A stretch of 64,000 nucleotides of DNA from Neobacillus drentensis (GTDB lineage: Bacteria; Bacillota; Bacilli; Bacillales; Cytobacillaceae): assembly GCF_021560175.1 (NCBI RefSeq), contig NZ_CP091110.1:5997001-6061000 (forward strand). The letters run 5' to 3'. Of this stretch, positions 33,234 to 42,656 are shown piece after piece; position 1 is the first letter of the stretch, and each line of letters opens with the position of its first letter. The translations under genes were made by a program, and so were the position numbers. The notes beneath the pieces are model-generated. The model was not told the DNA's origin. It ran no database searches and was given only the letters and a program-made list of their open reading frames with translations.

Positions 33234-34109
33234 CTACTCCTCCCCTGTTTTTAAGAATTTATTCTGCACGAAATAAAAGATCAGCGTGATACCAAGAATT
33301 ACGTTTGCGATTGCTGAAGCAAATCCTGGTTCATTATCAATAAACGCTTTTTGATAGAGATATGTACTAAAAACCTGTGATGAGTTCCCCGGACCACCAC
33401 TCGTTAATACATATACCTCACTAAAAACTAAGAACGAGCCAGTCACTGTATAGATTAATAGAACAAAGGTCATTTCTTTTACTTGTGGAACCGTAATGCT
33501 GAAGAATGTACGAATCTTTCCGGCCCCATCGATGGTAGCCGCTTCATATAATTCTCCTGGAACCTTCTGCACGGCTAGCACATACAGCATGACCGCATAG
33601 CCAATACTTTGCCATTGAGAGACAAAAATGACTGCATAAATCGCTGTTTTGGGGTTGCCCAGCCAGCCCTCTGCCAAATTCCCTAGTCCGATCAATCGTA
33701 AGAAACTGTTGAGCAGCCCTACTTCGGGATTGTAGATAAAACTAAACAAAATTCCGATGACTGTCATCGAGATGAGAACGGGGATGAAAAAGGTTGTCCG
33801 GAAGAAGGTAGAAAATCTCCTGAAAATCTTATCTTCCAGTACGGCTGCAATCACTAACCCAAGCCCAACCTGCATAATTACAGAGATTACCGCGTATAAC
33901 ATATTATTTTTTAACACTTTGTAAAAAACAGGATCTTTAAAGAGCCGCAGATAATTATCTAGGAAAACAAAGCTTCTATCTGATGTAAATGGGTTCCATT
34001 CATAAAAGCCATTTACGACATTTCGAACTAATGGATAGTATACAAATAAGGCCAGCATAATTAAGGCAGGTGCCATGTAAAGAATTGGGACCATTCTTTT
34101 TTCGCGCAT
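33234..34109 (-). CDS. frlN: ABC transporter permease, MalF type (FrlN-like)
   Basis: A 291-residue permease starting MREKRMVPILYM; ATG 34109 lies behind GGGGGG. It has six membrane helices and the EAA loop GELYEAATIDGAGKIRTFFS followed by ITVPQV. It pairs with the downstream permease. A strong hairpin separates it from the binding-protein gene. Confidence 0.88.
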   Translation of the reverse strand: MREKRMVPILYMAPALIMLALFVYYPLVRNVVNGFYEWNPFTSDRSFVFLDNYLRLFKDPVFYKVLKNNMLYAVISVIMQVGLGLVIAAVLEDKIFRRFSTFFRTTFFIPVLISMTVIGILFSFIYNPEVGLLNSFLRLIGLGNLAEGWLGNPKTAIYAVIFVSQWQSIGYAVMLYVLAVQKVPGELYEAATIDGAGKIRTFFSITVPQVKEMTFVLLIYTVTGSFLVFSEVYVLTSGGPGNSSQVFSTYLYQKAFIDNEPGFASAIANVILGITLIFYFVQNKFLKTGEE

Positions 34110-34146
34110 CTTAACCCCCCCAAACAACAAAGTCATTTTGCATTTT

Positions 34147-34183
34147 GCCGGTTAAAAGGGAGTTGTTGTCCCTCTTAACCGGC
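34147..34183 (-). other. Intercistronic hairpin between binding protein and permease genes
   Basis: Arms 34147-34161 and 34169-34183 (GCCGGTTAA...AGGGA and its complement, one mismatch). There is no U-tract. Hairpins here commonly stabilise the binding-protein mRNA and lower permease expression in ABC operons. Confidence 0.7.
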
Positions 34184-34208
34184 ACCTTTGATAGATTTGT
34201 AGATCCTT

Positions 34209-35486
34209 CTACTTGTTATACACTTGTTTTGCTGCTTCTTGAACACTCTTCATAACATCGGCAGGCTTCATTCCGCCGCCAAGCATGGTCTGTACTCCAT
34301 CACCATATGGTTTGAAGATTCGGCTGTCTAACGCACTATCCGTCCAGATCAGCATATTTTTCTGTTCCTTAATTAAATCCATTGCTTTGACTTCTTCTTT
34401 TGTTGCGGTATTTTCATTGACTGCGTCAGTTACCGTACTAGCTAATCCAGTATCTTTAATTAACTTTTCACCATTGGCTTTAGACGTCATAAACTTCAAG
34501 AACGCCATCGCTTCTTTCGGATGAGCAGATTTACTGTGAACCATAAAGCCTTCAGGTGCACCGATTAAACCGCCCTGATCCCCTTTTGCCCCGTCAATCG
34601 TTGGTACCTTAAAGGTATCCCATTTAAAGGTTGCGTCTTTCATATACGTGATTTCCTGTGTTTCTAGGAACGTAATCGCTGCTTTCCCGCCCAGGAAGAG
34701 GCTTCTTGCTTCATCATGAGCGACTGCATTTGGATCGTCATTAAAATAGGGTCTTAATTCATTTAATTTCTTTAATGCCTCTACATATCCAGGGTCGGTA
34801 AACTTGGCTCCCTGATAGCTAAGATCTTTGTCCAGCACTTCCTTAGGAACTAAACGCTGATTTAAGGCTGTTACATAGTGAGCAGCGGCCCAAGGTGATT
34901 TATTTCCCAGGATGATTGGCGTTGTTCCATTCTTTTTAATCGTTGCCAATACGTTCATGAACTCATCCCATGTAGTTGGTGCTTTCAGACCCAACTTATC
35001 AAATAGATCTTTGTTGTAGAAGAACAGCTTGCTGTCTGTAAAAAGCGGTACTCCATAGACTTTGTTATCCTTTTTAAAGAAGTCTACTTGTGAGCTGATT
35101 AACTGGTCAGACCACTTAGTGTCATCTTGATAGTATTTTGTCAGATCTAATGCCACACCATCTCTTATAAATTTTTGTCCATATTCTCCAGCCCAGCTAA
35201 AAAATACATCAGGTGGATTCTGGCTTCCTAGAAGAACATTTGCTTTTTGCTTATAGTCGTCGTTTAATGCAGTTACCTCTTCAACTTTAATGTTAGGATT
35301 TTGCTTTTCAAACTCGGCAATAACACTTTTAAAATAGGACTTGTACGGCTCATTTGGCCAACGGTAAAAAAAGGTGATCGTAGTCTTTCCATCTTTTGAT
35401 TTTGAAGTAGTGCTTTTTGAGGAACAACCGATAATTAATGACATAACGATTAAAATACTGATAGCTAAACTAAACCAACGTTTCAT
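34209..35486 (-). CDS. frlO: Extracellular sugar-binding lipoprotein of the frl importer (FrlO-like)
   Basis: A 425-residue family 1 solute-binding protein. The signal peptide ends in lipobox LIIGC with C21. The mature protein starts with a Ser/Lys linker, then TTITFFYRWPNEPY and PPDVFFSWAGEYGQKFI, typical of sugar-binding proteins. ATG 35486 is behind GGGAGG. It is the first gene of the importer-SIS-kinase operon and the start of substrate capture. In B. subtilis, FrlO binds fructosamines; exact specificity here is inferred. Confidence 0.88.
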   Translation of the reverse strand: MKRWFSLAISILIVMSLIIGCSSKSTTSKSKDGKTTITFFYRWPNEPYKSYFKSVIAEFEKQNPNIKVEEVTALNDDYKQKANVLLGSQNPPDVFFSWAGEYGQKFIRDGVALDLTKYYQDDTKWSDQLISSQVDFFKKDNKVYGVPLFTDSKLFFYNKDLFDKLGLKAPTTWDEFMNVLATIKKNGTTPIILGNKSPWAAAHYVTALNQRLVPKEVLDKDLSYQGAKFTDPGYVEALKKLNELRPYFNDDPNAVAHDEARSLFLGGKAAITFLETQEITYMKDATFKWDTFKVPTIDGAKGDQGGLIGAPEGFMVHSKSAHPKEAMAFLKFMTSKANGEKLIKDTGLASTVTDAVNENTATKEEVKAMDLIKEQKNMLIWTDSALDSRIFKPYGDGVQTMLGGGMKPADVMKSVQEAAKQVYNK

Positions 35487-35623
35487 ATACATTCCTCCCA
35501 GAAAATTCACTCTCATGGCAAAAGGCTTTTTAAACCGCTTTCATAGAGAATTAAACTAGACTGTCTAAACTTTTTGTTCATCCTCCTTCAACCTATCCTG
35601 TCTGTGTTTATTACCTGTTGTAT

Positions 35624-35661
35624 TATAATATATTATTACATGTTATAACGTTTTTCGTCAA
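35624..35661 (-). promoter_or_regulatory. Promoter and operator candidate C of the frl importer operon
   Basis: On the minus strand TTGACG (35661-35656), 18 bp, AATAAT (35637-35632). The plus-strand word TATAAT-A-TATTATTA-C-ATGTTA (35624-35645) overlaps the -10 and spacer and matches operator B at 28995. Overlap with the -10 fits repression by the GntR/UTRA regulator. Confidence 0.6.
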
Positions 35662-35855
35662 TATCGAAATAGCTAAAACTTTCAAACAATTTATTGCGGA
35701 ATGGTAAACTCTTTTGTTCCTATTTTTCGACTATCGAAATTGGTATTGTACAATATTTCTTTATTTGTCTAAAATACCATAGGTTCAAGGTCTCTGACAG
35801 AAAAAAAGTTATTTACTTAATAATTTTTTTCCTTGACCATTTGGTTGATAAACAT

Positions 35856-35892
35856 AAAAAACCCTCCTGGCACAAACACCAGAAGGGTTTTT
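35856..35892 (-). terminator. Terminator of the atp operon
   Basis: Stem AAAAACCCT-CTGG/CCAG-AGGGTTTTT with a short loop, ending 9 bp after the atpC stop on the minus strand. Confidence 0.88.
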
Positions 35893-35900
35893 CGATCTAT

Positions 35901-36308
35901 CTATAATTTTTTTTCCGATACGGCGAGGCGATTGATGGCACGCTGTAAGGCAAGCTCAGCACGTCTGAAATCCATATGCTCAGCATGGTGGTCTCTCATA
36001 CGCTGCTCCGCACGTTCTTTCGCTCTTAGGGCACGTTCTACATCAATATCAGTTGCTGCCTCAGCCGACTGAGCTAGAACTGTTACCTGATCAGGACGAA
36101 CCTCTAAAAATCCACCGCTAACCGCGATGTATTCCGTCTTTCCATCCTTTTTCAAACGAACCGCACTAATAGCAAGTGGAGCAACCAACGGAATGTGACC
36201 AGGCAAAATCCCCAGCTCACCACTCTTAGCTTTGGTACTAACCATCTCTACATCAGACTCATACACCGGGCCATCGGGAGTAACAACACTGACTTTAATC
36301 GTCTTCAT
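35901..36308 (-). CDS. atpC: ATP synthase F1 subunit epsilon
   Basis: A 135-residue subunit: an N-terminal beta-sandwich (SGELGILPGHIPLVAPL) and a C-terminal helical hairpin (~88-130), the part that inhibits ATP hydrolysis. Last gene of the atp operon, 21 bp after atpD. Confidence 0.96.
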   Translation of the reverse strand: MKTIKVSVVTPDGPVYESDVEMVSTKAKSGELGILPGHIPLVAPLAISAVRLKKDGKTEYIAVSGGFLEVRPDQVTVLAQSAEAATDIDVERALRAKERAEQRMRDHHAEHMDFRRAELALQRAINRLAVSEKKL

Positions 36309-36329
36309 TTTTTACCCTCCTGGCTCTCT

Positions 36330-37751
36330 TTAGACCTCTACACCCATACGCTTTGCACTTTCAACCACATCTTCAATACGGCCGACAAGACGGAACGCAT
36401 CTTCAGGCAGGTGATCATATTTACCCTCAAGGATATCTTTAAATCCTTTAACCGTTTCTTTAACAGGAACATATGAACCTGGCTGGCCGGTAAACTGCTC
36501 CGCCACGTGGAAGTTCTGTGATAAGAAGTTCTGGATACGACGCGCACGGAATACGACTAACTTATCATCATCTGAAAGTTCGTCCATACCAAGAATCGCG
36601 ATAATATCCTGTAACTCACGGTATTTTTGTAAAGTCGATTGAACCGCACGAGCCACTGTATAGTGCTCTTCACCAACGATATCAGGTGCCAATGCACGAG
36701 AAGTCGAAGCTAGTGGATCCACCGCAGGGTAAATACCCATCTCAGAAAGCTTACGCTCAAGGTTTGTTGTTGCATCAAGGTGGGCGAAAGTAGTAGCCGG
36801 AGCCGGGTCCGTATAGTCATCGGCAGGTACATAAATCGCTTGGATTGATGTTACAGATCCTTTATTTGTAGATGTAATACGCTCTTCTAATCTACCCATT
36901 TCAGTAGCAAGTGTTGGCTGGTAACCTACCGCTGATGGCATACGGCCAAGTAGGGCAGAAACCTCAGAACCTGCTTGCGTGAAACGGAAGATATTATCGA
37001 TGAATAATAATACGTCTTGTCCTTGCTCATCACGGAAATATTCAGCCATCGTCAAACCAGTCAAAGCAACCCGCATACGTGCGCCAGGCGGCTCATTCAT
37101 TTGTCCGAATACCATCGCTGTTTGCTTAATAACGCCGGAATCTGTCATTTCGTGGTAAAGGTCGTTCCCTTCACGAGTACGTTCCCCTACGCCAGCGAAA
37201 ACAGAAATACCGCTGTGCTCTTGAGCGATGTTATTGATTAATTCCTGGATTAAAACGGTTTTACCTACACCGGCACCACCGAATAGACCGATTTTACCAC
37301 CCTTAATATATGGCGCTAAAAGGTCTACTACCTTAATTCCAGTTTCAAGAATTTCTACCTGAGTAGAAAGCTCTTCAAATGTTGGTGCTTCACGGTGAAT
37401 AGAATCACGGCGGGCACTTGCTGGTACATCCTCTTTCAAGTCAATTGCTTCACCTAATACGTTAAATACACGACCAAGTGTTACATCCCCAACTGGAACG
37501 GAAATTGGCTTACCAGTATCTTCTACTTCCACACCACGAGTTAAACCATCAGTGGTTGACATCGCGATCGTACGAACAGTATCATCACCTAAATGAAGGG
37601 CTACTTCAAGGGTCAAGTTGATATCAACATCTGATTCATTACGCGCTGTATTGACAACTCTTAATGCATTATAGATCTCAGGCAATTGACCATTCTCAAA
37701 CTTAACGTCAACAACCGGACCCATAATCTGAAGAACGCGTCCTTTGTTCAT
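36330..37751 (-). CDS. atpD: ATP synthase F1 subunit beta
   Basis: A 473-residue catalytic subunit with Walker A GGAGVGKTVLI (~155), the GERTREGNDLY arginine/Glu segment, Walker B VLLFIDNIFRF and the DELSDDDK (DELSEED-type) loop. It is separated from atpG by an unusually long 200-bp spacer containing inverted repeats. Confidence 0.98.
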   Translation of the reverse strand: MNKGRVLQIMGPVVDVKFENGQLPEIYNALRVVNTARNESDVDINLTLEVALHLGDDTVRTIAMSTTDGLTRGVEVEDTGKPISVPVGDVTLGRVFNVLGEAIDLKEDVPASARRDSIHREAPTFEELSTQVEILETGIKVVDLLAPYIKGGKIGLFGGAGVGKTVLIQELINNIAQEHSGISVFAGVGERTREGNDLYHEMTDSGVIKQTAMVFGQMNEPPGARMRVALTGLTMAEYFRDEQGQDVLLFIDNIFRFTQAGSEVSALLGRMPSAVGYQPTLATEMGRLEERITSTNKGSVTSIQAIYVPADDYTDPAPATTFAHLDATTNLERKLSEMGIYPAVDPLASTSRALAPDIVGEEHYTVARAVQSTLQKYRELQDIIAILGMDELSDDDKLVVFRARRIQNFLSQNFHVAEQFTGQPGSYVPVKETVKGFKDILEGKYDHLPEDAFRLVGRIEDVVESAKRMGVEV

Positions 37752-37801
37752 CGTTTTCCCTCCTAACTTACTCTTTACAAAAATTCAAAAACATCCTTTT
37801 G

Positions 37802-37948
37802 AAAAATGAACCTTGTTCCTGCACCCTACTCGTAACGATTGTAATAAGAAAATAGGAGCGCTCCACCATTTCCCACTACGATACTCATCAAGGTCACTGA
37901 ACCAAGTTCATTTTTACTAAAGGCGTGTTAGTAATGGTGCCTGTCACC
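37802..37948. repeat. Inverted-repeat element plus a GGTGCCTGTCACC copy between atpG and atpD
   Basis: Imperfect terminal inverted repeats AAAAATGAACCTTGTTC (37802-37818) and GAACCAAGTTCATTTTT (37899-37915) enclose about 80 bp. Next to it is one element GGTGCCTGTCACC (37936-37948), preceded by GTGTTA. No gene. This looks like accumulated small repeat insertions in the operon spacer. Confidence 0.65.
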
Positions 37949-37953
37949 AAGCA

Positions 37954-38814
37954 CTATTCTAATGCTGCCGCACCGCCGACGATTTCGGTAATTTCTTGTG
38001 TAATCGCTGCTTGACGAGCGCGGTTGAAGACTAATGTATAGTGATTAATTAATTCTTTTGCGTTATCTGTTGCGTTTCTCATTGCCGTCATCCGGGCAGC
38101 ATGTTCACTTGCCTTGCTGTCAAGCAGGGCGCCGTAAATTAAGCTTTCCGCATATTGTGGCAGGAGAACTTCTAAAATTTCTTCTGCAGAAGGCTCAAAT
38201 TCATAAGAAGTGAGTTTGTGAGAAGAAGTAGATAAATCCGTTAATGGAAGTAATTTCTTCTCGGTCACTTCCTGTGAAATCGCACTTATATAATGATTGT
38301 AAAAGACAAATAATTCATCAAAGGTATTATCAGCAAACATGGCGACCGTATTGCGGGTTACATCTTGAATATCCGCAAAATTTGGCTGTGCAGGGATACC
38401 GATAATTTCTAAGATCACATTCATATTGCGCTTTACAAAATAATCGCGGGCCACTCTTCCGATTGCAATAATAGCGAACTCATCATTCGATTTGTGACGG
38501 CTCTGAATCGTTTGATGGACTTTACGAATGACATTACTGTTAAACGCGCCGGCAAGTCCGCTATCACTTGTGATCACAATATAACCTGTTTTCTTAACAG
38601 GACGAGTTTTAAGCATAGGGTGATTCACACCACCGGAGCCGACCGCAATCGATGCGGTTACTTCCTGGATTTTTTCCATGTACGGTACAAATGATTTAGC
38701 ATTTGTAACAGCACGGTTCCACTTCGCAGCAGAGGTCATTTCCATTGCTTTTGTGATTTGACTCGTCTTTTTCGTCGAATTAATACGTGTTTTTATTTCG
38801 CGTAATGAAGCCAT
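37954..38814 (-). CDS. atpG: ATP synthase F1 subunit gamma
   Basis: A 286-residue central stalk subunit. The N-terminal helix SLREIKTRINSTKKTSQITKAM and the C-terminal helix (ARQAAITQEITEIVGGAAAL) form the rotating coiled coil. Follows atpA by 97 bp; that spacer has two direct CCTTACGGC words. Confidence 0.97.
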   Translation of the reverse strand: MASLREIKTRINSTKKTSQITKAMEMTSAAKWNRAVTNAKSFVPYMEKIQEVTASIAVGSGGVNHPMLKTRPVKKTGYIVITSDSGLAGAFNSNVIRKVHQTIQSRHKSNDEFAIIAIGRVARDYFVKRNMNVILEIIGIPAQPNFADIQDVTRNTVAMFADNTFDELFVFYNHYISAISQEVTEKKLLPLTDLSTSSHKLTSYEFEPSAEEILEVLLPQYAESLIYGALLDSKASEHAARMTAMRNATDNAKELINHYTLVFNRARQAAITQEITEIVGGAAALE

Positions 38815-38911
38815 AGGTTCTCACCACCCTTTTTCAAAGAATGTCTGGCTCAGGCCTTACGGCAGCCTTACGGCGGCCGCAAGCCGGAACCTTACTACAT
38901 GTCAGACCCTA

Positions 38912-40420
38912 TTATTCGGAAACTGCAAACGTCTTTTTGAAGTCGTTGATTGCAGAAGCCATATCCTCATCAGAAGGAAGATCCTTCGTTTTGGTAATAT
39001 GGTCTAACAACTCTTTGCGGTTGTGGTCTAACCAATTATGGAAATCTGATTCAAAACGACGGATATCCTGTAATGGAATATCATCAAGGAAACCGCGTGT
39101 TAATGCGTAAAGGATTACTACTTGCTTTTCAACAGTAAGCGGCTTGTGAAGATCTTGTTTAAGAACTTCAACCGTACGGGCACCGCGGGCAAGCTTCGCT
39201 TGGGTTGCCTTATCAAGGTCAGAACCAAATTGAGAGAAAGCCTCTAATTCACGGTAAGATGCAAGGTCAAGACGTAAGGTACCTGCTACCTTTTTCATCG
39301 CCTTAATTTGCGCCGATCCACCTACACGTGATACGGATAGACCTGCGTTGATCGCCGGACGAACACCGGAGAAGAAAAGGTCAGATTGTAAGAAAATTTG
39401 TCCATCAGTGATGGAGATAACGTTTGTTGGGATATAAGCAGAAACGTCACCTGCTTGAGTTTCAATAAATGGTAATGCTGTAATTGAACCAGCACCAAGA
39501 GTATCGTTAATTTTACATGCACGCTCTAACAAACGGCTGTGTAAGTAGAATACATCCCCTGGATATGCTTCACGGCCTGGAGGACGACGAAGCAGCAAGG
39601 AAAGCTCACGGTAAGCAGCTGCTTGTTTAGACAAGTCATCGTATACGATAAGAACATGCTTGCCTTCGTACATGAATTCTTCTCCCATTGCTACGCCAGC
39701 GTAAGGTGCTAAGAATAGCATTGGAGACGGCTGTGATGCAGAAGCTGTTACAACGATCGAGTAATCTAATGCACCATATTTACGAAGGGTTTCAACCGCA
39801 CCACGTACAGTTGATTCTTTTTGACCAATCGCAACATAGATACAGATCATGTTTTGACCTTTTTGGTTCAAAATCGTGTCGATTGCAACAGATGTTTTAC
39901 CTGTTTGACGGTCACCGATAATTAACTCACGCTGACCACGGCCGATTGGCACAAGTGCGTCAATCGCTTTGATACCAGTTTGTAATGGCTCATGAACAGA
40001 CTTACGAGCCATAACGCCAGGAGCAATTGCTTCAACTGGGCGAGTTTTAGTTGTATTGATTGGACCCATTCCATCAACTGGTTGTCCGAGTGCGTTCACA
40101 ACGCGTCCGATTAAGGCTTCCCCAACGGGAACCTCCATGATGCGGCCTGTGCGGCGTACTTCGTCACCTTCACGGATTTCTGTGTAAGGTCCAAGGATGA
40201 TGATACCAACGTTATTCTCTTCAAGGTTTTGTGCCATACCCATAACGCCGTTTGAGAATTCAACAAGTTCTCCAGCCATGACATTGTCGAGGCCATGAAC
40301 ACGTGCGATACCGTCACCGATTGAGATAACTGTACCAACATCAGTTACTTGAATTTCTGCCTGATAGTTTTCAATTTGTGATTTAATCAGGGCACTGATT
40401 TCTTCAGCTTTGATGCTCAT
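38912..40420 (-). CDS. atpA: ATP synthase F1 subunit alpha
   Basis: A 502-residue nucleotide-binding subunit with Walker A GDRQTGKTSVA and the arginine-finger region (ALPFIETQAGDVSAYIPTNV). ATG 40420 (MSIKAEE) is chosen, 6 bp after AGGGGTG; GTG 40429 is in frame but overlaps that site. Confidence 0.97.
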   Translation of the reverse strand: MSIKAEEISALIKSQIENYQAEIQVTDVGTVISIGDGIARVHGLDNVMAGELVEFSNGVMGMAQNLEENNVGIIILGPYTEIREGDEVRRTGRIMEVPVGEALIGRVVNALGQPVDGMGPINTTKTRPVEAIAPGVMARKSVHEPLQTGIKAIDALVPIGRGQRELIIGDRQTGKTSVAIDTILNQKGQNMICIYVAIGQKESTVRGAVETLRKYGALDYSIVVTASASQPSPMLFLAPYAGVAMGEEFMYEGKHVLIVYDDLSKQAAAYRELSLLLRRPPGREAYPGDVFYLHSRLLERACKINDTLGAGSITALPFIETQAGDVSAYIPTNVISITDGQIFLQSDLFFSGVRPAINAGLSVSRVGGSAQIKAMKKVAGTLRLDLASYRELEAFSQFGSDLDKATQAKLARGARTVEVLKQDLHKPLTVEKQVVILYALTRGFLDDIPLQDIRRFESDFHNWLDHNRKELLDHITKTKDLPSDEDMASAINDFKKTFAVSE

Positions 40421-40451
40421 GAGTTTCACCCCTATTCTTTCAGATCTTAGC

Positions 40452-40988
40452 TTAACTTAATAATTTACGTTCTAAACGGTCTAACTTGCCGCGCAAGCTG
40501 CCGTCATAAATCCGATTTCCAATGCGAAGACGGATGCCGCCAAGCAGATTAGAATCGACGATATTTTCAATTTTTAGTGATTTTTTGCCAATTTTCGCAG
40601 CAAACGTCGCAGATAATGCTTCGCGTTCAGCATCCGTCAATTCACGTGCGCTGTACACTTCCGCTTCTGCGATCCCCATTGCTTCATTTGCCAGTTCAAG
40701 GAACTGGTCGGTTACTTCGGCAATTTGGTCCTCGCGATGACGATCAATTAAGACCAATACCGTATTTAGGACAAACACATTCACTGATGCAAAAGCGTTT
40801 TTTACTATCTCTTTTTTCTTATCAATCGTAAGTTTTGAAGATTGAAGGACAGCTTTTAAATCAGGATTGTATTCCAAGACTTCCTTAACTACACGAAGGT
40901 CCTCTTCTACTTGACCTAGAACCTGCTGTTCATTAGCGATTTGAAAAAGAGCGGACGCGTAGCGTTTTGCTACCATTGTGTTGCTCAT
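40452..40988 (-). CDS. atpH: ATP synthase F1 subunit delta
   Basis: A 178-residue subunit that joins F1 to the peripheral stalk. Start MSNTMVAKRYASALFQIA; the C-terminal LLGGIRLRIGNRIYDGSLRGKL is the family signature. The ATG overlaps the atpF stop by 4 bp. Confidence 0.96.
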   Translation of the reverse strand: MSNTMVAKRYASALFQIANEQQVLGQVEEDLRVVKEVLEYNPDLKAVLQSSKLTIDKKKEIVKNAFASVNVFVLNTVLVLIDRHREDQIAEVTDQFLELANEAMGIAEAEVYSARELTDAEREALSATFAAKIGKKSLKIENIVDSNLLGGIRLRIGNRIYDGSLRGKLDRLERKLLS

Positions 40989-41515
40989 CGTCCTTCTCCT
41001 GCCTCTTTAATGTATTCGTTAATTAGTGCATCTTGGTCTGCATTTGTTAATTCTTTTTCAATTACTTTAGAAGCAATTAATACAGACAAGGAAGCAACCT
41101 GTTCGCGAATGGCAGCAACAGCTTTTTCCTTTTGCTGTTCGATTTCAATCTTGGCAGCTTCTTTCAGGCGTTCTGCTTCAGCCCGGGCCGTGGTAATGAT
41201 TTCTTCACGCTGCAAGTCGCCTTGCTTTTTCGCACTTTCAATTAAGTTCTGCGCATCATTACGTGCTTCTTTAAGAAGGTTACGCTGCTCTTCGATAAGT
41301 TTTTTCGCTTCTAAACGGCTGTCTTCTGCCGCAGTAATTTCATTAGCGATATGCTCTTCACGTTGTTTCATAATGCCCATTAATGGACCCCACGCGAATT
41401 TTTTAAGCAAGGCTAACAAAATGATAAATACGATTAGCTGGAAGAAGATATCTCCAGTATTAATGTGGCCGCCGCCTTCAGCCGCAGTGGCCAATACAAA
41501 ACTGCTAGTTAACAC
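40985..41515 (-). CDS. atpF: ATP synthase Fo subunit b
   Basis: A 176-residue peripheral stalk subunit: one N-terminal membrane helix (IFFQLIVFIILLALLKKFAW) and a long charged coiled coil. The start is best placed at GTG 41515 (VLTSSFVLA) after AAAGGAG; the upstream in-frame codons have no ribosome binding site. Confidence 0.92.
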   Translation of the reverse strand: MLTSSFVLATAAEGGGHINTGDIFFQLIVFIILLALLKKFAWGPLMGIMKQREEHIANEITAAEDSRLEAKKLIEEQRNLLKEARNDAQNLIESAKKQGDLQREEIITTARAEAERLKEAAKIEIEQQKEKAVAAIREQVASLSVLIASKVIEKELTNADQDALINEYIKEAGEGR

Positions 41516-41633
41516 CCTGGGTTCACTCCTTTCAAGAGTTGCTAAAACGTTTGGAAACAATCAATTCAATCAAACAAACATAAATGAATGGCGAAGGATT
41601 CGGTTATCTTCGCCACCTGGAAATTTTCGAGTT

Positions 41634-41858
41634 TTATTTGTTCAATACCATGAACGCAATAACTACCCCGATAATCGGCAAGGCTTCAACTAACGCAACC
41701 CCGATGAACATTGTAGTTTGAAGCATACCACGTAATTCAGGCTGACGAGCCACACCTTCTACTGTACGTCCTACGATAAGACCGTTACCAATACCTGCAC
41801 CAATTGCTGATAAACCAATTGCGATCGCTGCTGCTAAAATACCAATTGAACCTGTCAT
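41634..41858 (-). CDS. atpE: ATP synthase Fo subunit c
   Basis: A 74-residue hairpin of two membrane helices joined by the polar loop ARQPEL. The ion-binding carboxylate is E58 in ALVEALPIIGVV. The Na+ motif (Gln in helix 1, Glu-Ser in helix 2) is absent, so H+ coupling is expected. AAGGAGG upstream. Confidence 0.97.
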   Translation of the reverse strand: MTGSIGILAAAIAIGLSAIGAGIGNGLIVGRTVEGVARQPELRGMLQTTMFIGVALVEALPIIGVVIAFMVLNK

Positions 41859-41931
41859 TTCTTTTTTTCCTCCTTAAATGTATGAAAACATAATATTTTT
41901 TTATTTTTGTTCATGAGCATGAACGGTTATT

Positions 41932-42645
41932 TTAATGGTCATGACTCACTTTATGAGACATGTAAACCATTGTTAACATAGTAAAGATGTAAGCTTGGAT
42001 CGAACCGACAAACACAGAGAAACCTTGCCATACTAATGTCAGCGGCACTGCGGCAATGGTACCGGCAATTCCTTGGTGGGCCAGTCCTGCTGCTAAAAGT
42101 GATAACAGCAATTCACCTGCGAAGATGTTACCGTAAAGACGCAGACCAAGTGTTAATGTGTTGGCGAATTCTTCAATAATCTTTAATGGGAACAAGAATC
42201 CCATCGGGCTGAAGAAGCCTTGAGCATATCCTTTGAAACCTTTTAACTTTACACCATAATAATGGGTAAGACCCAAAATCATAACAGCAAGAGTTAACGT
42301 GATGATTGGGTCAGCTGTTGGTGATTTCCACCAAAGTGTTCCATCAATCACAACTGAAAATGGCAAACCTAACATATTGGATACAAAGATATACATGATG
42401 AGTGTGATTCCAAGGATGTGAAATCTTCCTCCATCCTTCCAGTCCATCGTGCTGTTGATGATGCCTTTCACAAAGTCCATCACCCATTCAAAGAAGTTCT
42501 GCATCCCTGTTGGTTTCATTGCCAGCTTGCGCGTCGAAAGCACGGCGATTAGAAAAACAATGACACTTGCTACAGTGATCATTAAGACGTTAGCGCCATT
42601 AAACCATAAACCTAAGAATTCAAACTCAGGAGTTTTATGTTCCAT
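41932..42645 (-). CDS. atpB: ATP synthase Fo subunit a
   Basis: A 237-residue membrane subunit that forms the proton half-channels. The essential Arg is in TLTLGLRLYGNIFAGELLL. Five to six helices; starts MEHKTPEFEFLG. Confidence 0.97.
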   Translation of the reverse strand: MEHKTPEFEFLGLWFNGANVLMITVASVIVFLIAVLSTRKLAMKPTGMQNFFEWVMDFVKGIINSTMDWKDGGRFHILGITLIMYIFVSNMLGLPFSVVIDGTLWWKSPTADPIITLTLAVMILGLTHYYGVKLKGFKGYAQGFFSPMGFLFPLKIIEEFANTLTLGLRLYGNIFAGELLLSLLAAGLAHQGIAGTIAAVPLTLVWQGFSVFVGSIQAYIFTMLTMVYMSHKVSHDH

Positions 42646-42656
42646 ATGTACTCACC

